From an uncultured Clostridia bacterium (lineage in GTDB: Bacteria; Bacillota; Clostridia; TANB77; CAG-508), in the NCBI GenBank assembly GCA_949746285.1, contig CATJZH010000054.1, positions 1 through 10,822 on the forward strand: DNA of 10,822 bases, written 5' to 3'. Shown here one piece after another: positions 1-7,426 of the stretch. The notes beneath the pieces are model-generated. The model had not been told where the DNA came from. It searched no databases and worked only from the letters and a program-made list of their open reading frames with translations. Positions within the stretch are counted from its first letter, which is position 1, and the number at the start of each line of letters is the position of its first letter. The translations under genes were made by a program, and so were the position numbers.

Positions 1-28
1 GATATTCAAAGAAAATTTCTAGAGTGTT

Positions 29-200
29 TGCTTAGAACAATAAGCATGAAAACTCGGGGATTAAGGTACGGATTTAAGTGGTGATCTGGCGACATTTTTA
101 AAATGTGGAGCTCTTAAACGGAAACGGCTTTTCCAGTAATGGAAAGTGAAGCTTTCGAGAAACTCTGCTAGACCTAAACCGTAAAATTTACTCGAGTTTT
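29..200 (+). ncRNA. candidate structured RNA (possible cis-regulatory leader or orphan ncRNA)
   Basis: No protein is encoded here, but the plus strand folds into a nested, multi-branched structure. A first hairpin pairs 29-34 with 41-46 (TGCTTA/TAAGCA). The closing stem pairs 49-58 with 191-200 (10 bp, one G-T). A second stem pairs 67-76 with 175-183 (one bulged A at 72). A third pairs 80-82 and 86-90 with 167-174, with bulge GAT 83-85. Inside are an A/T hairpin at 92-106 and a hairpin at 130-145 capped by GTAA, a GNRA-type loop. Long-range nested pairing with G/C-containing arms is not expected by chance in such AT-rich DNA. I could not match the motifs I know for tmRNA, RNase P, SRP, SAM, lysine, FMN, cobalamin, M-box, glmS or T-box RNAs. 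A large orphan class such as the raiA motif is possible, but I cannot confirm it. The strand is inferred from the downstream gene. The 5' end and promoter may lie outside the window. Confidence 0.6.
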
Positions 201-243
201 TACCAATTTTTATATAAAAGTTTATGGAGAAAATATAATAGAT

Positions 244-774
244 ATGAAAGACAAATCGAAAAGCAGCAATAAATCTTGGGTAATAACAATAGCTATTACT
301 ACATTTATTTTATCATTACTTTTTTCATTTATTTCAAATAAAGTTATATCTAATTTAAGTATGTTTGCTGGATTATTAGTTTTAGTATTAGTAATTTTAG
401 TAGGTGTTATATTTGATTTAATAGGTGTGGCTGTAACAGTTGCCAATGAAGAAGATTTTCATGCACAAGCAAGTAAGAAAATAAAAGGAGCAAAAACTTC
501 TATAAACATGATACGAAATTCTGCAAAAGTTTCTAACTTTTGTGCAGATGTTATAGGAGATATATGTGGAGTTTTAAGTGGTGCAATTAGTGCAATGATA
601 GCCTTAAAACTTACAGAAAATTTTGGAATGAGTTCTAATATACAATTTGTATTTAGTGCCATAGTAGCCTCAGCTACTGTTGGAGGAAAAGCTGTAACTA
701 AAGAAATTGCAAAAAGTAATTCTACACAAATAGTTAATTTTGTTAGTAAGATTATAAGTATTGTAGGAAAATAA
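244..774 (+). CDS. conserved four-helix membrane protein, distantly CorB/CNNM-like
   Basis: The 176-residue product has a short charged N-terminus and about four hydrophobic segments (near residues 12-31, 38-66, 101-122 and 133-150). A central polar stretch (67-100) contains VANEEDFHAQASKKIKGAK. It resembles small clostridial membrane proteins often labelled Mg2+/Co2+ transporter CorB-like or DUF21-like, but it lacks the CBS and CorC domains of real CorB, so transport is only an inference. The ATG at 244 follows a GGAG at 226-229 with a rather long gap. An earlier ATG at 224 is in another frame and stops after four codons. No good promoter was seen between 200 and 244, so transcription probably comes through the structured RNA just upstream. 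Transcription ends at the hairpin at 777-802. Confidence 0.65.
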   Translation: MKDKSKSSNKSWVITIAITTFILSLLFSFISNKVISNLSMFAGLLVLVLVILVGVIFDLIGVAVTVANEEDFHAQASKKIKGAKTSINMIRNSAKVSNFCADVIGDICGVLSGAISAMIALKLTENFGMSSNIQFVFSAIVASATVGGKAVTKEIAKSNSTQIVNFVSKIISIVGK

Positions 775-776
775 AA

Positions 777-810
777 AATGACCACCGAATGAGGTGGTCA
801 TTACCTTTTT
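777..810. terminator. bidirectional rho-independent terminator
   Basis: A 10-bp stem pairs 777-786 with 793-802 (core GACCACC/GGTGGTC) around a 6-base loop. A T-run follows at 806-810 on the plus strand. The A-run at 773-778 gives a T-run on the minus strand. It sits between two convergent genes and can serve both. Confidence 0.9.
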
Positions 811-858
811 ATAAAACTAATGAAATTTTAAAAAAGGATTTTAGGAGAACACTTTAGC

Positions 859-1542
859 TTAAATATCAAATATTTTAGCCTTTTGTTCTACAAGTGGTAC
901 GATTTCGTATTGATTTCTCACTCCTGAATATTCGTGAGCTGAATGAACCTCTTTTCCATACTCATAAGATTCATCATCATGACCTTGATAGTCAACTGTT
1001 GCATAATCGGCATGTATGTCTACAATTATTCGATTAGCAACATAATGCATGTTGTCTTCAAGTAGCACATCCTGAGGTTTTAAAGGAAATATGAGCATAT
1101 AACGGTAGTTAAAGTTATAATATTTTCTGCAATCACTAATCCAATCTCCTTCTGGATTTAGGTCATAGAATTGATTTATAACATCAATTGCCATTACAGC
1201 TTCATCATAACTTTGATAAAAAAGCTCTTGGATAGCACTTTCCTTTTCACCATTTTCGGCAATTCCTTGCAAAATCACACTGCAATTTGTAGCATAGTTT
1301 ATGTTGGAAATTACCACTTTTTTTATGCAAGTTTTGTCCAGTAGCATTTTTCCCAAATATTGCACGAATCCATCAGTCACCATTTCATATCCTAATGGTG
1401 ATAGGAGATACATCACTTCACCTATTTTTGCCATTAATTCGGTATTGAAAGTAGGATCTGTGTTTAAAGTTGCATCACATGGTAATGTAGCACCATTGTT
1501 TAACCGTATAACACCAGTCTTTTTTTGTATCAAGTCATTCAT
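859..1542 (-). CDS. hypothetical protein, 227 aa
   Basis: I do not recognise this protein family. The start is taken as the ATG at 1542, because an AGGAGG (minus strand, 1550-1555) lies 7 bases upstream of it. The in-frame TTG at 1548 is too close to that site. The product is soluble-looking, with no signal peptide or membrane helix. It is acidic overall, with a Tyr/Asp/Glu-rich C-terminal half (for example YQGHDDESYEYGKEVHSAHE near residues 185-207). The gene has a near-consensus promoter and an AT-rich palindrome over its start region, so it is probably expressed as a single-gene unit. It is convergent with the upstream membrane gene and divergent from holA. Its codons look visibly less A/T-biased than those of holA or guaB, which hints at a different origin. 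It could be an accessory gene of narrow distribution. Confidence 0.75.
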   Translation of the reverse strand: MNDLIQKKTGVIRLNNGATLPCDATLNTDPTFNTELMAKIGEVMYLLSPLGYEMVTDGFVQYLGKMLLDKTCIKKVVISNINYATNCSVILQGIAENGEKESAIQELFYQSYDEAVMAIDVINQFYDLNPEGDWISDCRKYYNFNYRYMLIFPLKPQDVLLEDNMHYVANRIIVDIHADYATVDYQGHDDESYEYGKEVHSAHEYSGVRNQYEIVPLVEQKAKIFDI

Positions 1543-1555
1543 AAGCAATCCTCCT

Positions 1556-1583
1556 AATAAATATTTTTATGAAAATATTTATT
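1556..1583 (-). promoter_or_regulatory. AT-rich palindrome / 5'-UTR hairpin between promoter and RBS
   Basis: A perfect 12-bp inverted repeat (AATAAATATTTT against AAAATATTTATT, 4-base spacer) fills the whole space between the -10 box and the AGGAGG. The predicted transcription start falls inside it. It could be an operator, or a partial 5' hairpin in the mRNA. There is no evidence for which. Confidence 0.6.
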
Positions 1584-1612
1584 ATTATATCACATTATGT
1601 AAACATGGTCAA
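1584..1612 (-). promoter_or_regulatory. sigma-A-type promoter of the minus-strand hypothetical gene
   Basis: Read on the minus strand, TTGACC (1607-1612) and TATAAT (1584-1589) are separated by exactly 17 bases. This is one of the best promoter matches in the window. The -10 box abuts the palindrome at 1556-1583. Confidence 0.85.
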
Positions 1613-1624
1613 ACAAATTAAAAG

Positions 1625-1653
1625 TTGAATAAATTTAATGTTAATGATATTAT
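1625..1653 (+). promoter_or_regulatory. probable promoter of holA
   Basis: TTGAAT (1625-1630) and TATTAT (1648-1653) are 17 bases apart. TG at 1645-1646 forms an extended -10 element. It lies 25 bases upstream of the holA start and diverges from the minus-strand promoter at 1584-1612. Confidence 0.6.
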
Positions 1654-1678
1654 ATATAAAAAATTATAGGGGTATAAA

Positions 1679-2695
1679 ATGAATTTAACATATGAGGCTT
1701 TAAGTCAAAGTATTGATACTGAATTGAAATCATTATATTTATTATATGGCAAAGAACAGTATTTAATAGATACAGCTGTAAATAAAATAAAGAAAAAATT
1801 TGGTGAAAGACTACGTGGAATAAATTATATTTTAATAGATGAAACAAATATAGATAACATTATTTCAGAAATTCAAATGCTAGCATTTGGATATGATAAA
1901 AAACTTATAATAGTAAAAGATTCGTCTCTTTTTAAAAAAGATGGCAGAAAAAAAACTGGCACTCCTATACAAGAGAAAATAGCAGAGTATTTAAAAGAAA
2001 ATATTAACCTTATTGAAGAATCTGTAATACTAGTTTTTATATCATCAGAAGCAGATAAAAATATAGTTTTTGAACAAATAGAAAAAAACGGAATAATTTG
2101 TAATATTGAAGAATTAAAGCCAATAGATTTAGTAAAGAAATTAAAACAAGTATGTAATTTATATAAAGTAAATGTAGATCCAAAAACATTAAATTATTTA
2201 ATTGAAACTTCTGGAACTAATCTTCAAAATTTAATGAATGAAATAAGAAAATTGATAGAATATGCAGGAGAAAATGGAACTATAACAATAAATGATGTAG
2301 AGAGTTTAGCTATAAAGCAAATTGAAAGTATTATTTTTGAACTTACAGATAATTTAGCAATAAGAAAAATAGATAAAGCTTTAGAAGTTTTAGATAATTT
2401 GATTTATCAAAAAGAACCACTTCAAAAAATTTTAATAACATTATATAACCATTTTAAAAAAATATATTTATGTACTATTGCCATGGGGTTAAATAAAGAT
2501 ATAATATATTCGTTAGGACTAAAGCCTAATCAAACATTTTTAGTATCTAAATATAAAAAACAAAGTTCATATTTTAAGGAATATGAAATAAGACAAATCC
2601 TTACAGCACTTATAGATTTAGATTATAATTCTAAAAATGGGAAAATAGATATAGATATAGGGTTAAGAAGTATATTATGTAATTATTGTAGTTAA
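1679..2695 (+). CDS. holA: DNA polymerase III subunit delta
   Basis: HolA (delta) is the clamp-loader subunit that opens the beta sliding clamp during chromosome replication in the cytoplasm. The 338-residue length is normal for the family. The N-terminus has the typical LYLLYGKEQYLID start of domain I (near residues 19-32). LAFGYDKKLIIVKD (around 68-81) matches the family's second conserved strand, where delta proteins usually have 'F...(K)lvvv.n'. The C-terminal third has the helical collar region, including an LxxLIYQKEPLQKILITL segment (about 238-256). The delta subunit normally lacks a working ATP site, and none is evident here. The ATG at 1679 has AGGGG at 1668-1672. The gene is followed after 12 bases by the DUF3137 gene, so the two are probably co-transcribed. 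Confidence 0.92.
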   Translation: MNLTYEALSQSIDTELKSLYLLYGKEQYLIDTAVNKIKKKFGERLRGINYILIDETNIDNIISEIQMLAFGYDKKLIIVKDSSLFKKDGRKKTGTPIQEKIAEYLKENINLIEESVILVFISSEADKNIVFEQIEKNGIICNIEELKPIDLVKKLKQVCNLYKVNVDPKTLNYLIETSGTNLQNLMNEIRKLIEYAGENGTITINDVESLAIKQIESIIFELTDNLAIRKIDKALEVLDNLIYQKEPLQKILITLYNHFKKIYLCTIAMGLNKDIIYSLGLKPNQTFLVSKYKKQSSYFKEYEIRQILTALIDLDYNSKNGKIDIDIGLRSILCNYCS

Positions 2696-2707
2696 TTGGA
2701 GGATTTT

Positions 2708-3640
2708 ATGGAAGAAAAGTTACCAGAAAAATTTAATAATTTTTATGAAAAAATTTGTTTAGAATATGGAAAAACTTTAGAAACAAATAAAAATGAAATT
2801 ATTAAGCTTAAGAAAAAAGAAGTATTAATGTATATACTAGTAGTTGTTTTAGCAATATTTACAGGCGTTGTATATTATAATAAAATTCTTTTTATACTTG
2901 GAATTGTAGCAGTTATATTTTGTGTAGGCTTTGGTATGTATTATATGACAGAGGTCATGACTAAAAAAGAAAAATTGGCAAATTTTTTTAAACAAGAAAT
3001 AATTTCAAAATTAGTAAAAGTAGTAGATAATAATTTGGAATATAGAAAAGAAGCAGATTCTACTTTTTTAAAAAAATATAGAGAAATAGAATTTTTACCA
3101 TATCTATATGAAGATGTATCTTGGCATAAAGACTATATATTTGGAAAATGTTTTGATAATGTAAGTATAGAAATGGTAAATTTATCAGGAACAGTCGGCT
3201 CTGGACCTAGAACTAAAAATGAAACGTTTCGAGGACTTTTTGTTTATTTTTCATTTGAAAATAAGTTAAAAACTTCTTTAAAATTAAATATTGATACTTT
3301 AGGTATGTTGAAAAATACAAACGATGACAATAATGTAATAGATACTTCAAATATAAAAGAACTTTTTAAAATTGAAAGTGAAGATAAGGAACTAATAAAT
3401 AAAATTTTTACAAATGATGTATTAAACAGTATTGTTAAGATGTATAGTAAAAATAAAGTAAAAACTCAAATTGTATTAAATGAAAATTCTTTTTATCTTA
3501 AATTATTTACAGGATATATATTAGATTTAGATTATAAAAATCCATTAGATAAATTAACTTTATATAATTATTATTCAATTATTGAATTTATTATTAATTT
3601 AAGTTGTAAAGTTAATAGTAATATTAAAGTTAAAGACTAA
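2708..3640 (+). CDS. DUF3137 domain membrane protein
   Basis: The 310-residue product begins with a charged, probably helical N-terminal region (1-36). Two closely spaced transmembrane segments follow (about 39-57 and 60-80), then a large cytoplasm- or surface-facing domain. The segment GTVGSGPRTKNETFRGLFVY (about 161-180) matches the DUF3137 signature, in which an 'F.G.f' strand is conserved. The biochemical role of this family is not known. The start was placed at the ATG at 2708, because TTGGAGG (2696-2702) is its ribosome binding site. Starting at the in-frame TTG at 2696 would put that site inside the gene. It lies 12 bases after holA stops, which suggests an operon. No strong terminator follows, only a weak 6-bp hairpin at 3694-3710. 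Confidence 0.8.
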   Translation: MEEKLPEKFNNFYEKICLEYGKTLETNKNEIIKLKKKEVLMYILVVVLAIFTGVVYYNKILFILGIVAVIFCVGFGMYYMTEVMTKKEKLANFFKQEIISKLVKVVDNNLEYRKEADSTFLKKYREIEFLPYLYEDVSWHKDYIFGKCFDNVSIEMVNLSGTVGSGPRTKNETFRGLFVYFSFENKLKTSLKLNIDTLGMLKNTNDDNNVIDTSNIKELFKIESEDKELINKIFTNDVLNSIVKMYSKNKVKTQIVLNENSFYLKLFTGYILDLDYKNPLDKLTLYNYYSIIEFIINLSCKVNSNIKVKD

Positions 3641-3816
3641 TAAATGAGAATGAAATTTCAAAATTATATAAGTTTGACAAATATTTAGATATTATAAGAT
3701 TTCGTCTTATCGTTATGAATTTTAATCTTGAAAAAACTAGCATATAATGATATAAAATAATAAAAAGAAAATAATAATTTATTTTCTTTTTTATTTAAAA
3801 TCATATGGAGGAAAAT
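3641..3816 (+). promoter_or_regulatory. dapL upstream region: promoter plus AT-rich hairpin
   Basis: TTGAAA (3728-3733) and TATAAA (3751-3756) are 17 bases apart, with a TG at 3748-3749 forming an extended -10. An inverted repeat follows at once: 3759-3774 pairs with 3779-3795, 16 bp with one bulged T and a 4-base loop. It ends shortly before the GGAGG of dapL at 3807-3811. The repeat covers the likely transcription start, so it may form a 5' hairpin, act as an operator, or end upstream transcripts from the DUF3137 gene (a T-rich right arm, but no separate T-run). Upstream there is a weak hairpin, ATAAGA/TCTTAT, at 3694-3710. Confidence 0.6.
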
Positions 3817-5049
3817 ATGATTAAAGTAAATGAAAACTTTTTAAATTTGCAAGATAGTTATCTTTTTTCTACAATAGCCAAAAAGGTAGCTGAATTTCAA
3901 AAAAATAATCCTGAAAAAAAGATTATAAAATTAGGGATAGGAGACGTTACAAGACCAATAGTTCCAGCAGTTTTAGATGCAATGCATAAAGCTGTTGATG
4001 AAATGGGAAATACCCAAACATTTAGAGGATATGGTCCAGAACAAGGATATGAATTTTTAAGAGAAAAAATCGTCAGAAATGATTATGAAAAAAGAGGAGT
4101 ACAAATATCAGTAGATGAAATATTTGTATCAGACGGAGCTAAATGTGACTGTGGAAATATTGGAGATATTTTAGGAATTCAAAATAAAGTGGCAATAACA
4201 GATCCAGTATATCCTGTATATTTAGATACAAATGTTATGGCTGGAAGAAGTGGTAATTTTAATAGTGAAACAGGAATGTATGAAAATATAATATATATTC
4301 CAGCTACAGCCGAAAATAATTTTGTTCCAGAATTTCCAAGCAAAGTTCCAGATATGATATATTTGTGCTTTCCAAATAATCCAACAGGAACTACACTTTC
4401 TAAAACAGAATTAAAAAAATGGATTGATTACGCAAGAGAAAATAAATCTATTATATTATTTGATTCTGCCTATGAAGCATTTATTTCAGAGGAGGATGTA
4501 CCTCATACAATATATGAAATTGAAGGAGCAAAAGAAGTTGCAATAGAATTTAGAAGTTTTTCTAAAACAGCAGGATTTACTGGAATTAGATGTGCATATA
4601 CAGTTGTTCCGAAAGAATTAAAAGCATACACAGAAAATGGAAAGATTGTGGAATTAAATCCGCTTTGGAATAGAAGACATGGGACAAAATTTAATGGAGT
4701 TTCATATCCAGTTCAGAGAGCAGCAGAAGCAGTATATTCTGAAGAAGGGCAAAAACAAATAAAAGAAAATATTATGTATTATATGAATAATGCAAAAATA
4801 ATAAAAGAAGGACTTATAGAAGCAGGATTTACTGTTTATGGAGGAACAAACGCACCATATATTTGGTTAAAAGTTCCAGAAGGTTTAACATCTTGGGAAT
4901 TTTTTGACAAATTATTAAATGAAGCAAATGTAGTAGGAACTCCTGGTGTAGGATTTGGACCGAGTGGAGAAGGATATTTTAGATTAACTGCTTTTGGAAC
5001 TAAAGAAAATACAGTTGAAGCTATAGAAAGAATTAAAAATATGAAATAA
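3817..5049 (+). CDS. dapL: LL-diaminopimelate aminotransferase
   Basis: DapL is a PLP enzyme (EC 2.6.1.83). It converts tetrahydrodipicolinate and glutamate directly to LL-diaminopimelate, bypassing the succinylase or acetylase branch of lysine and peptidoglycan synthesis. The 410-residue length is standard. Seen in the sequence: the N-terminal substrate region KLGIGDVTRPI, GYGPEQGYEFLRE, SDGAKCD, PNNPTG at 186-191, and the PLP-lysine motif SFSKTAGFTGIRC with the lysine at about residue 250. These are typical of the DapL branch rather than of general aspartate aminotransferases. The start is the ATG at 3817. The ATG at 3805 overlaps the GGAGG (3807-3811) that serves 3817. It has its own promoter and is followed by guaB with a separate promoter. 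Confidence 0.95.
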   Translation: MIKVNENFLNLQDSYLFSTIAKKVAEFQKNNPEKKIIKLGIGDVTRPIVPAVLDAMHKAVDEMGNTQTFRGYGPEQGYEFLREKIVRNDYEKRGVQISVDEIFVSDGAKCDCGNIGDILGIQNKVAITDPVYPVYLDTNVMAGRSGNFNSETGMYENIIYIPATAENNFVPEFPSKVPDMIYLCFPNNPTGTTLSKTELKKWIDYARENKSIILFDSAYEAFISEEDVPHTIYEIEGAKEVAIEFRSFSKTAGFTGIRCAYTVVPKELKAYTENGKIVELNPLWNRRHGTKFNGVSYPVQRAAEAVYSEEGQKQIKENIMYYMNNAKIIKEGLIEAGFTVYGGTNAPYIWLKVPEGLTSWEFFDKLLNEANVVGTPGVGFGPSGEGYFRLTAFGTKENTVEAIERIKNMK

Positions 5050-5064
5050 ATTTCTTAAAAACAA

Positions 5065-5093
5065 TTGATTTTATGTTAATATTTTTATATAAT
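5065..5093 (+). promoter_or_regulatory. promoter of guaB-ymdB
   Basis: TTGATT (5065-5070) and a consensus TATAAT (5088-5093) are separated by 17 bases. The box lies about 40 bases upstream of the guaB start, which has AGGAGG at 5119-5124. No purine riboswitch fits in the short leader. Confidence 0.75.
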
Positions 5094-5134
5094 AACAAAT
5101 ATATGTAAAATAAGAGTTAGGAGGATTTTCAAAA

Positions 5135-6640
5135 ATGGCTGAAATATTAAAAGATGTATCAAGAACTTTTAATGAGTTTCTATTATTACCAAATTTAACA
5201 GATGAAAGATGTATACCAGCAAATGTAAGCTTAAAAACACCACTTGTAAAATTTAAAAAAGGTGAAGAACCAAAATATAGTGCAAATATTCCTATGGTAT
5301 CTGCAATAATGCAGTCAGTTTCAGGAGAAAAAATGGCAATTGCACTTGCAAGAGAAGGTGGATGTGCATTTATATATGGAGCACAAACAATAGAAGAACA
5401 AGCACAAATGGTAAAAAATGTAAAAAAACATAAAGCAGGATTTATAACAAGCGATTCAAATGTTACAAGTAATACGACTATAAGAGAATTAATGGAATTA
5501 ATAAAAGAAACAGGACATTCTACTGTTATGATAACAGAAGATGGAACAGCCAAAGGAAAATTTTTAGGATTAGTAACAGATAAAGATTTTAGAATTTCAA
5601 GGGTAAACTTAGATGATCCAGTAAGTAATCATATGATGCCTAAAGATAAAGTAGTATATGCTAAAAAAGGAATATCTCTTCATGATGCAAATGACTTAAT
5701 ATGGGAACATAAAATAAGCTGTCTTCCAATATTAGATGAAAATGATAATTTAGATACTTTAGTATTTAGAAAAGATTATGAAGCAGATAAAGAAAATCCT
5801 AATTCTTTATTAGATGACAATAAAAGATTTATAGTAGGAGCAGGAATAAATACTAGAGATTACGCAGAAAGAATACCAGCACTAGTTGAAGCTGGAGTTG
5901 ATATGATTTGTATGGATTCTTCAGATGGATATTCAGTATGGCAAAAAAATACAATAGACTGGGTAAGAGAGCATTATGGAGATTCTGTAAAAATAGGAGC
6001 AGGAAATGTAGTAGATAAAGAAGGTTTTTATTATTTAGCAGAAGCTGGTGCTGATTTTATAAAAGTTGGAGTAGGAGGAGGTTCAATCTGTATTACTCGT
6101 GAAACAAAAGGAATTGGTCGTGGTCAAGCAAGTAGTATAATGGATGTAGTAGAAGCAAGAAATGAATATTATGAACGTACAGGTGTGTATATACCAATTT
6201 GTTCAGATGGTGGAATTGTACATGATTATCATATAACATTAGCATTAGCTATGGGATCAGATTTTGTTATGATGGGAAGATATTTTGCAAGATTTGATGA
6301 AAGTCCAACAAGAGTTATAAAAAGAAATGGTACTTTTATGAAAGAATATTGGGGAGAAGGTTCAAATCGAGCTAGAAACTGGCAAAGATATTTGGAAGAC
6401 CCTACAAAAAATAAATTAGCATTTGAAGAGGGAGTTGATTCATACATACCATATGCAGGATCTTTAAAAGATAATGTTGCAATTACTATTAGTAAAATAA
6501 AATCAACAATGTGTAATTGTGGAGCAATTACACTACCAGAGTTACACCAAAAAGCTAGATTAACAATGGTATCTAGTGTAAGTATTAAAGAAGGTGGAGC
6601 TCATGACGTTGTACTAAAAGATTATGAAGGAAGAGCATAG
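5135..6640 (+). CDS. guaB: IMP dehydrogenase, Tritrichomonas foetus-like type
   Basis: IMPDH oxidises IMP to XMP with NAD+, the committed step to GMP, in the cytoplasm. The 501-residue protein has an N-terminal barrel half (LVSAIMQSVSGEKMA-like segment), an inserted pair of CBS domains (about residues 105-230), and the catalytic barrel. The active-site loop GGGSICITRETKGIGRGQ places the catalytic cysteine at residue 319. The mobile-flap pair Arg-Tyr in RNWQRY falls at 418-419. These are the numbers used for the well-studied T. foetus enzyme. From memory, long segments match that protein (for example FARFxESPTR, YWGEGSxRARNWQRY, VDSYxPYAG, KSTMCNCGA, SSVSIxEGGAHDV). It therefore belongs to this divergent IMPDH branch rather than to the common B. 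subtilis or E. coli type. ymdB follows after 12 bases. Confidence 0.95.
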   Translation: MAEILKDVSRTFNEFLLLPNLTDERCIPANVSLKTPLVKFKKGEEPKYSANIPMVSAIMQSVSGEKMAIALAREGGCAFIYGAQTIEEQAQMVKNVKKHKAGFITSDSNVTSNTTIRELMELIKETGHSTVMITEDGTAKGKFLGLVTDKDFRISRVNLDDPVSNHMMPKDKVVYAKKGISLHDANDLIWEHKISCLPILDENDNLDTLVFRKDYEADKENPNSLLDDNKRFIVGAGINTRDYAERIPALVEAGVDMICMDSSDGYSVWQKNTIDWVREHYGDSVKIGAGNVVDKEGFYYLAEAGADFIKVGVGGGSICITRETKGIGRGQASSIMDVVEARNEYYERTGVYIPICSDGGIVHDYHITLALAMGSDFVMMGRYFARFDESPTRVIKRNGTFMKEYWGEGSNRARNWQRYLEDPTKNKLAFEEGVDSYIPYAGSLKDNVAITISKIKSTMCNCGAITLPELHQKARLTMVSSVSIKEGGAHDVVLKDYEGRA

Positions 6641-6652
6641 ATAGGAGAAACA

Positions 6653-7423
6653 ATGAGAATTTTAGCAGTAGGAGATATTGTTGGTAGAACAGGTCTTCAG
6701 AAATTAAAAGAAATTTTACCAAGAGTAGTAAATGAGAATAATATAGATTTTGTTATAGTTAATGGAGAAAATGCAGCAGACGGAATGGGAATAACAGAAA
6801 AAATGTATAAAGAAATATTGTCTTTAAATGTAAATGTTGTAACAATGGGAAATCATACATGGGGAAAAAAAGAAATATTTAATTTTATAGATGATAAACA
6901 TATTATAAGACCAGCAAATTATCCAAACAATAATCCTGGAAGAGGCTACGATATATACGAATGTAATGGAAAATCAATTTGTGTTATGAATTTAATTGGA
7001 AGAACTACAATGCCAGTATTAACAGAAAATCCATTTTTAATAGCAAAAGATATAATAAATGAAATAAAAGAAGCAGTAGATATAATAATAATTGATTTTC
7101 ATGCAGAAGCAACAGCAGAAAAAATAGCTATGGGATATTATTTAGATGGAGAAGCAACAATTGTATATGGAACACATACACATGTTCAAACAGCAGATGA
7201 AACTATACTTGAAAAAGGAACAGCATATATTACAGATATTGGAATGACAGGTCCTAAAAGATCTGTTATAGGAATGGATGTTGAAGTTTCATTAAAAAGA
7301 TTTTCTACTTCTTTACCAGAAAGATATAAATTAGCAGAAGGAAAAGCGAAATTTAATAGTTGTTTATTTGAAATTGATGATAATACAAATAAAGTAAAAA
7401 GAATTACAAGAATAAATAAATAA
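6653..7423 (+). CDS. ymdB: YmdB-family metallophosphoesterase (TIGR00282)
   Basis: YmdB is a di-metal phosphodiesterase acting on 2',3'-cyclic nucleotides. In Bacillus it influences RNA levels, biofilm formation and sporulation-related behaviour. The 256-residue length is typical. Metal-site motifs are all present in order: GDIVGR (Asp8), NGENAADG (Glu39, Asn40), GNHTW (Asn67, His68), DFHAEATAEK (His150) and GTHTHVQTAD (His175, His177). AGGAG at 6643-6647 precedes the ATG, 12 bases after guaB, so it is most likely co-transcribed with guaB. In Bacillus it sits between rny and spoVS. Here rny is absent from the window and spoVS lies about 3.1 kb downstream, beyond two unrelated genes. The gene ends at a strong terminator. 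Confidence 0.94.
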   Translation: MRILAVGDIVGRTGLQKLKEILPRVVNENNIDFVIVNGENAADGMGITEKMYKEILSLNVNVVTMGNHTWGKKEIFNFIDDKHIIRPANYPNNNPGRGYDIYECNGKSICVMNLIGRTTMPVLTENPFLIAKDIINEIKEAVDIIIIDFHAEATAEKIAMGYYLDGEATIVYGTHTHVQTADETILEKGTAYITDIGMTGPKRSVIGMDVEVSLKRFSTSLPERYKLAEGKAKFNSCLFEIDDNTNKVKRITRINK

Positions 7424-7426
7424 TAC

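Noticed and set aside
459..785. Minus-strand open frame opposite the membrane protein gene
   Set aside because: It is the antisense shadow of 244-774, has no ribosome binding site, and its start lies inside the terminator hairpin.
1546..1548. TTG as the start of the minus-strand gene
   Set aside because: It lies one base from the AGGAGG; the ATG at 1542 is correctly spaced.
3674..3698. TTGACA with TATAAG downstream as a promoter for dapL
   Set aside because: The spacing is only 13 bases; the TTGAAA-17-TATAAA pair at 3728-3756 is far better.
3805..3807. ATG as the dapL start
   Set aside because: It overlaps the ribosome binding site of the ATG at 3817, and starting at 3817 gives the family's usual 410-residue length.
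5071..5553. Minus-strand 160-residue frame opposite guaB
   Set aside because: It is an antisense shadow of guaB with no family resemblance and no ribosome binding site.
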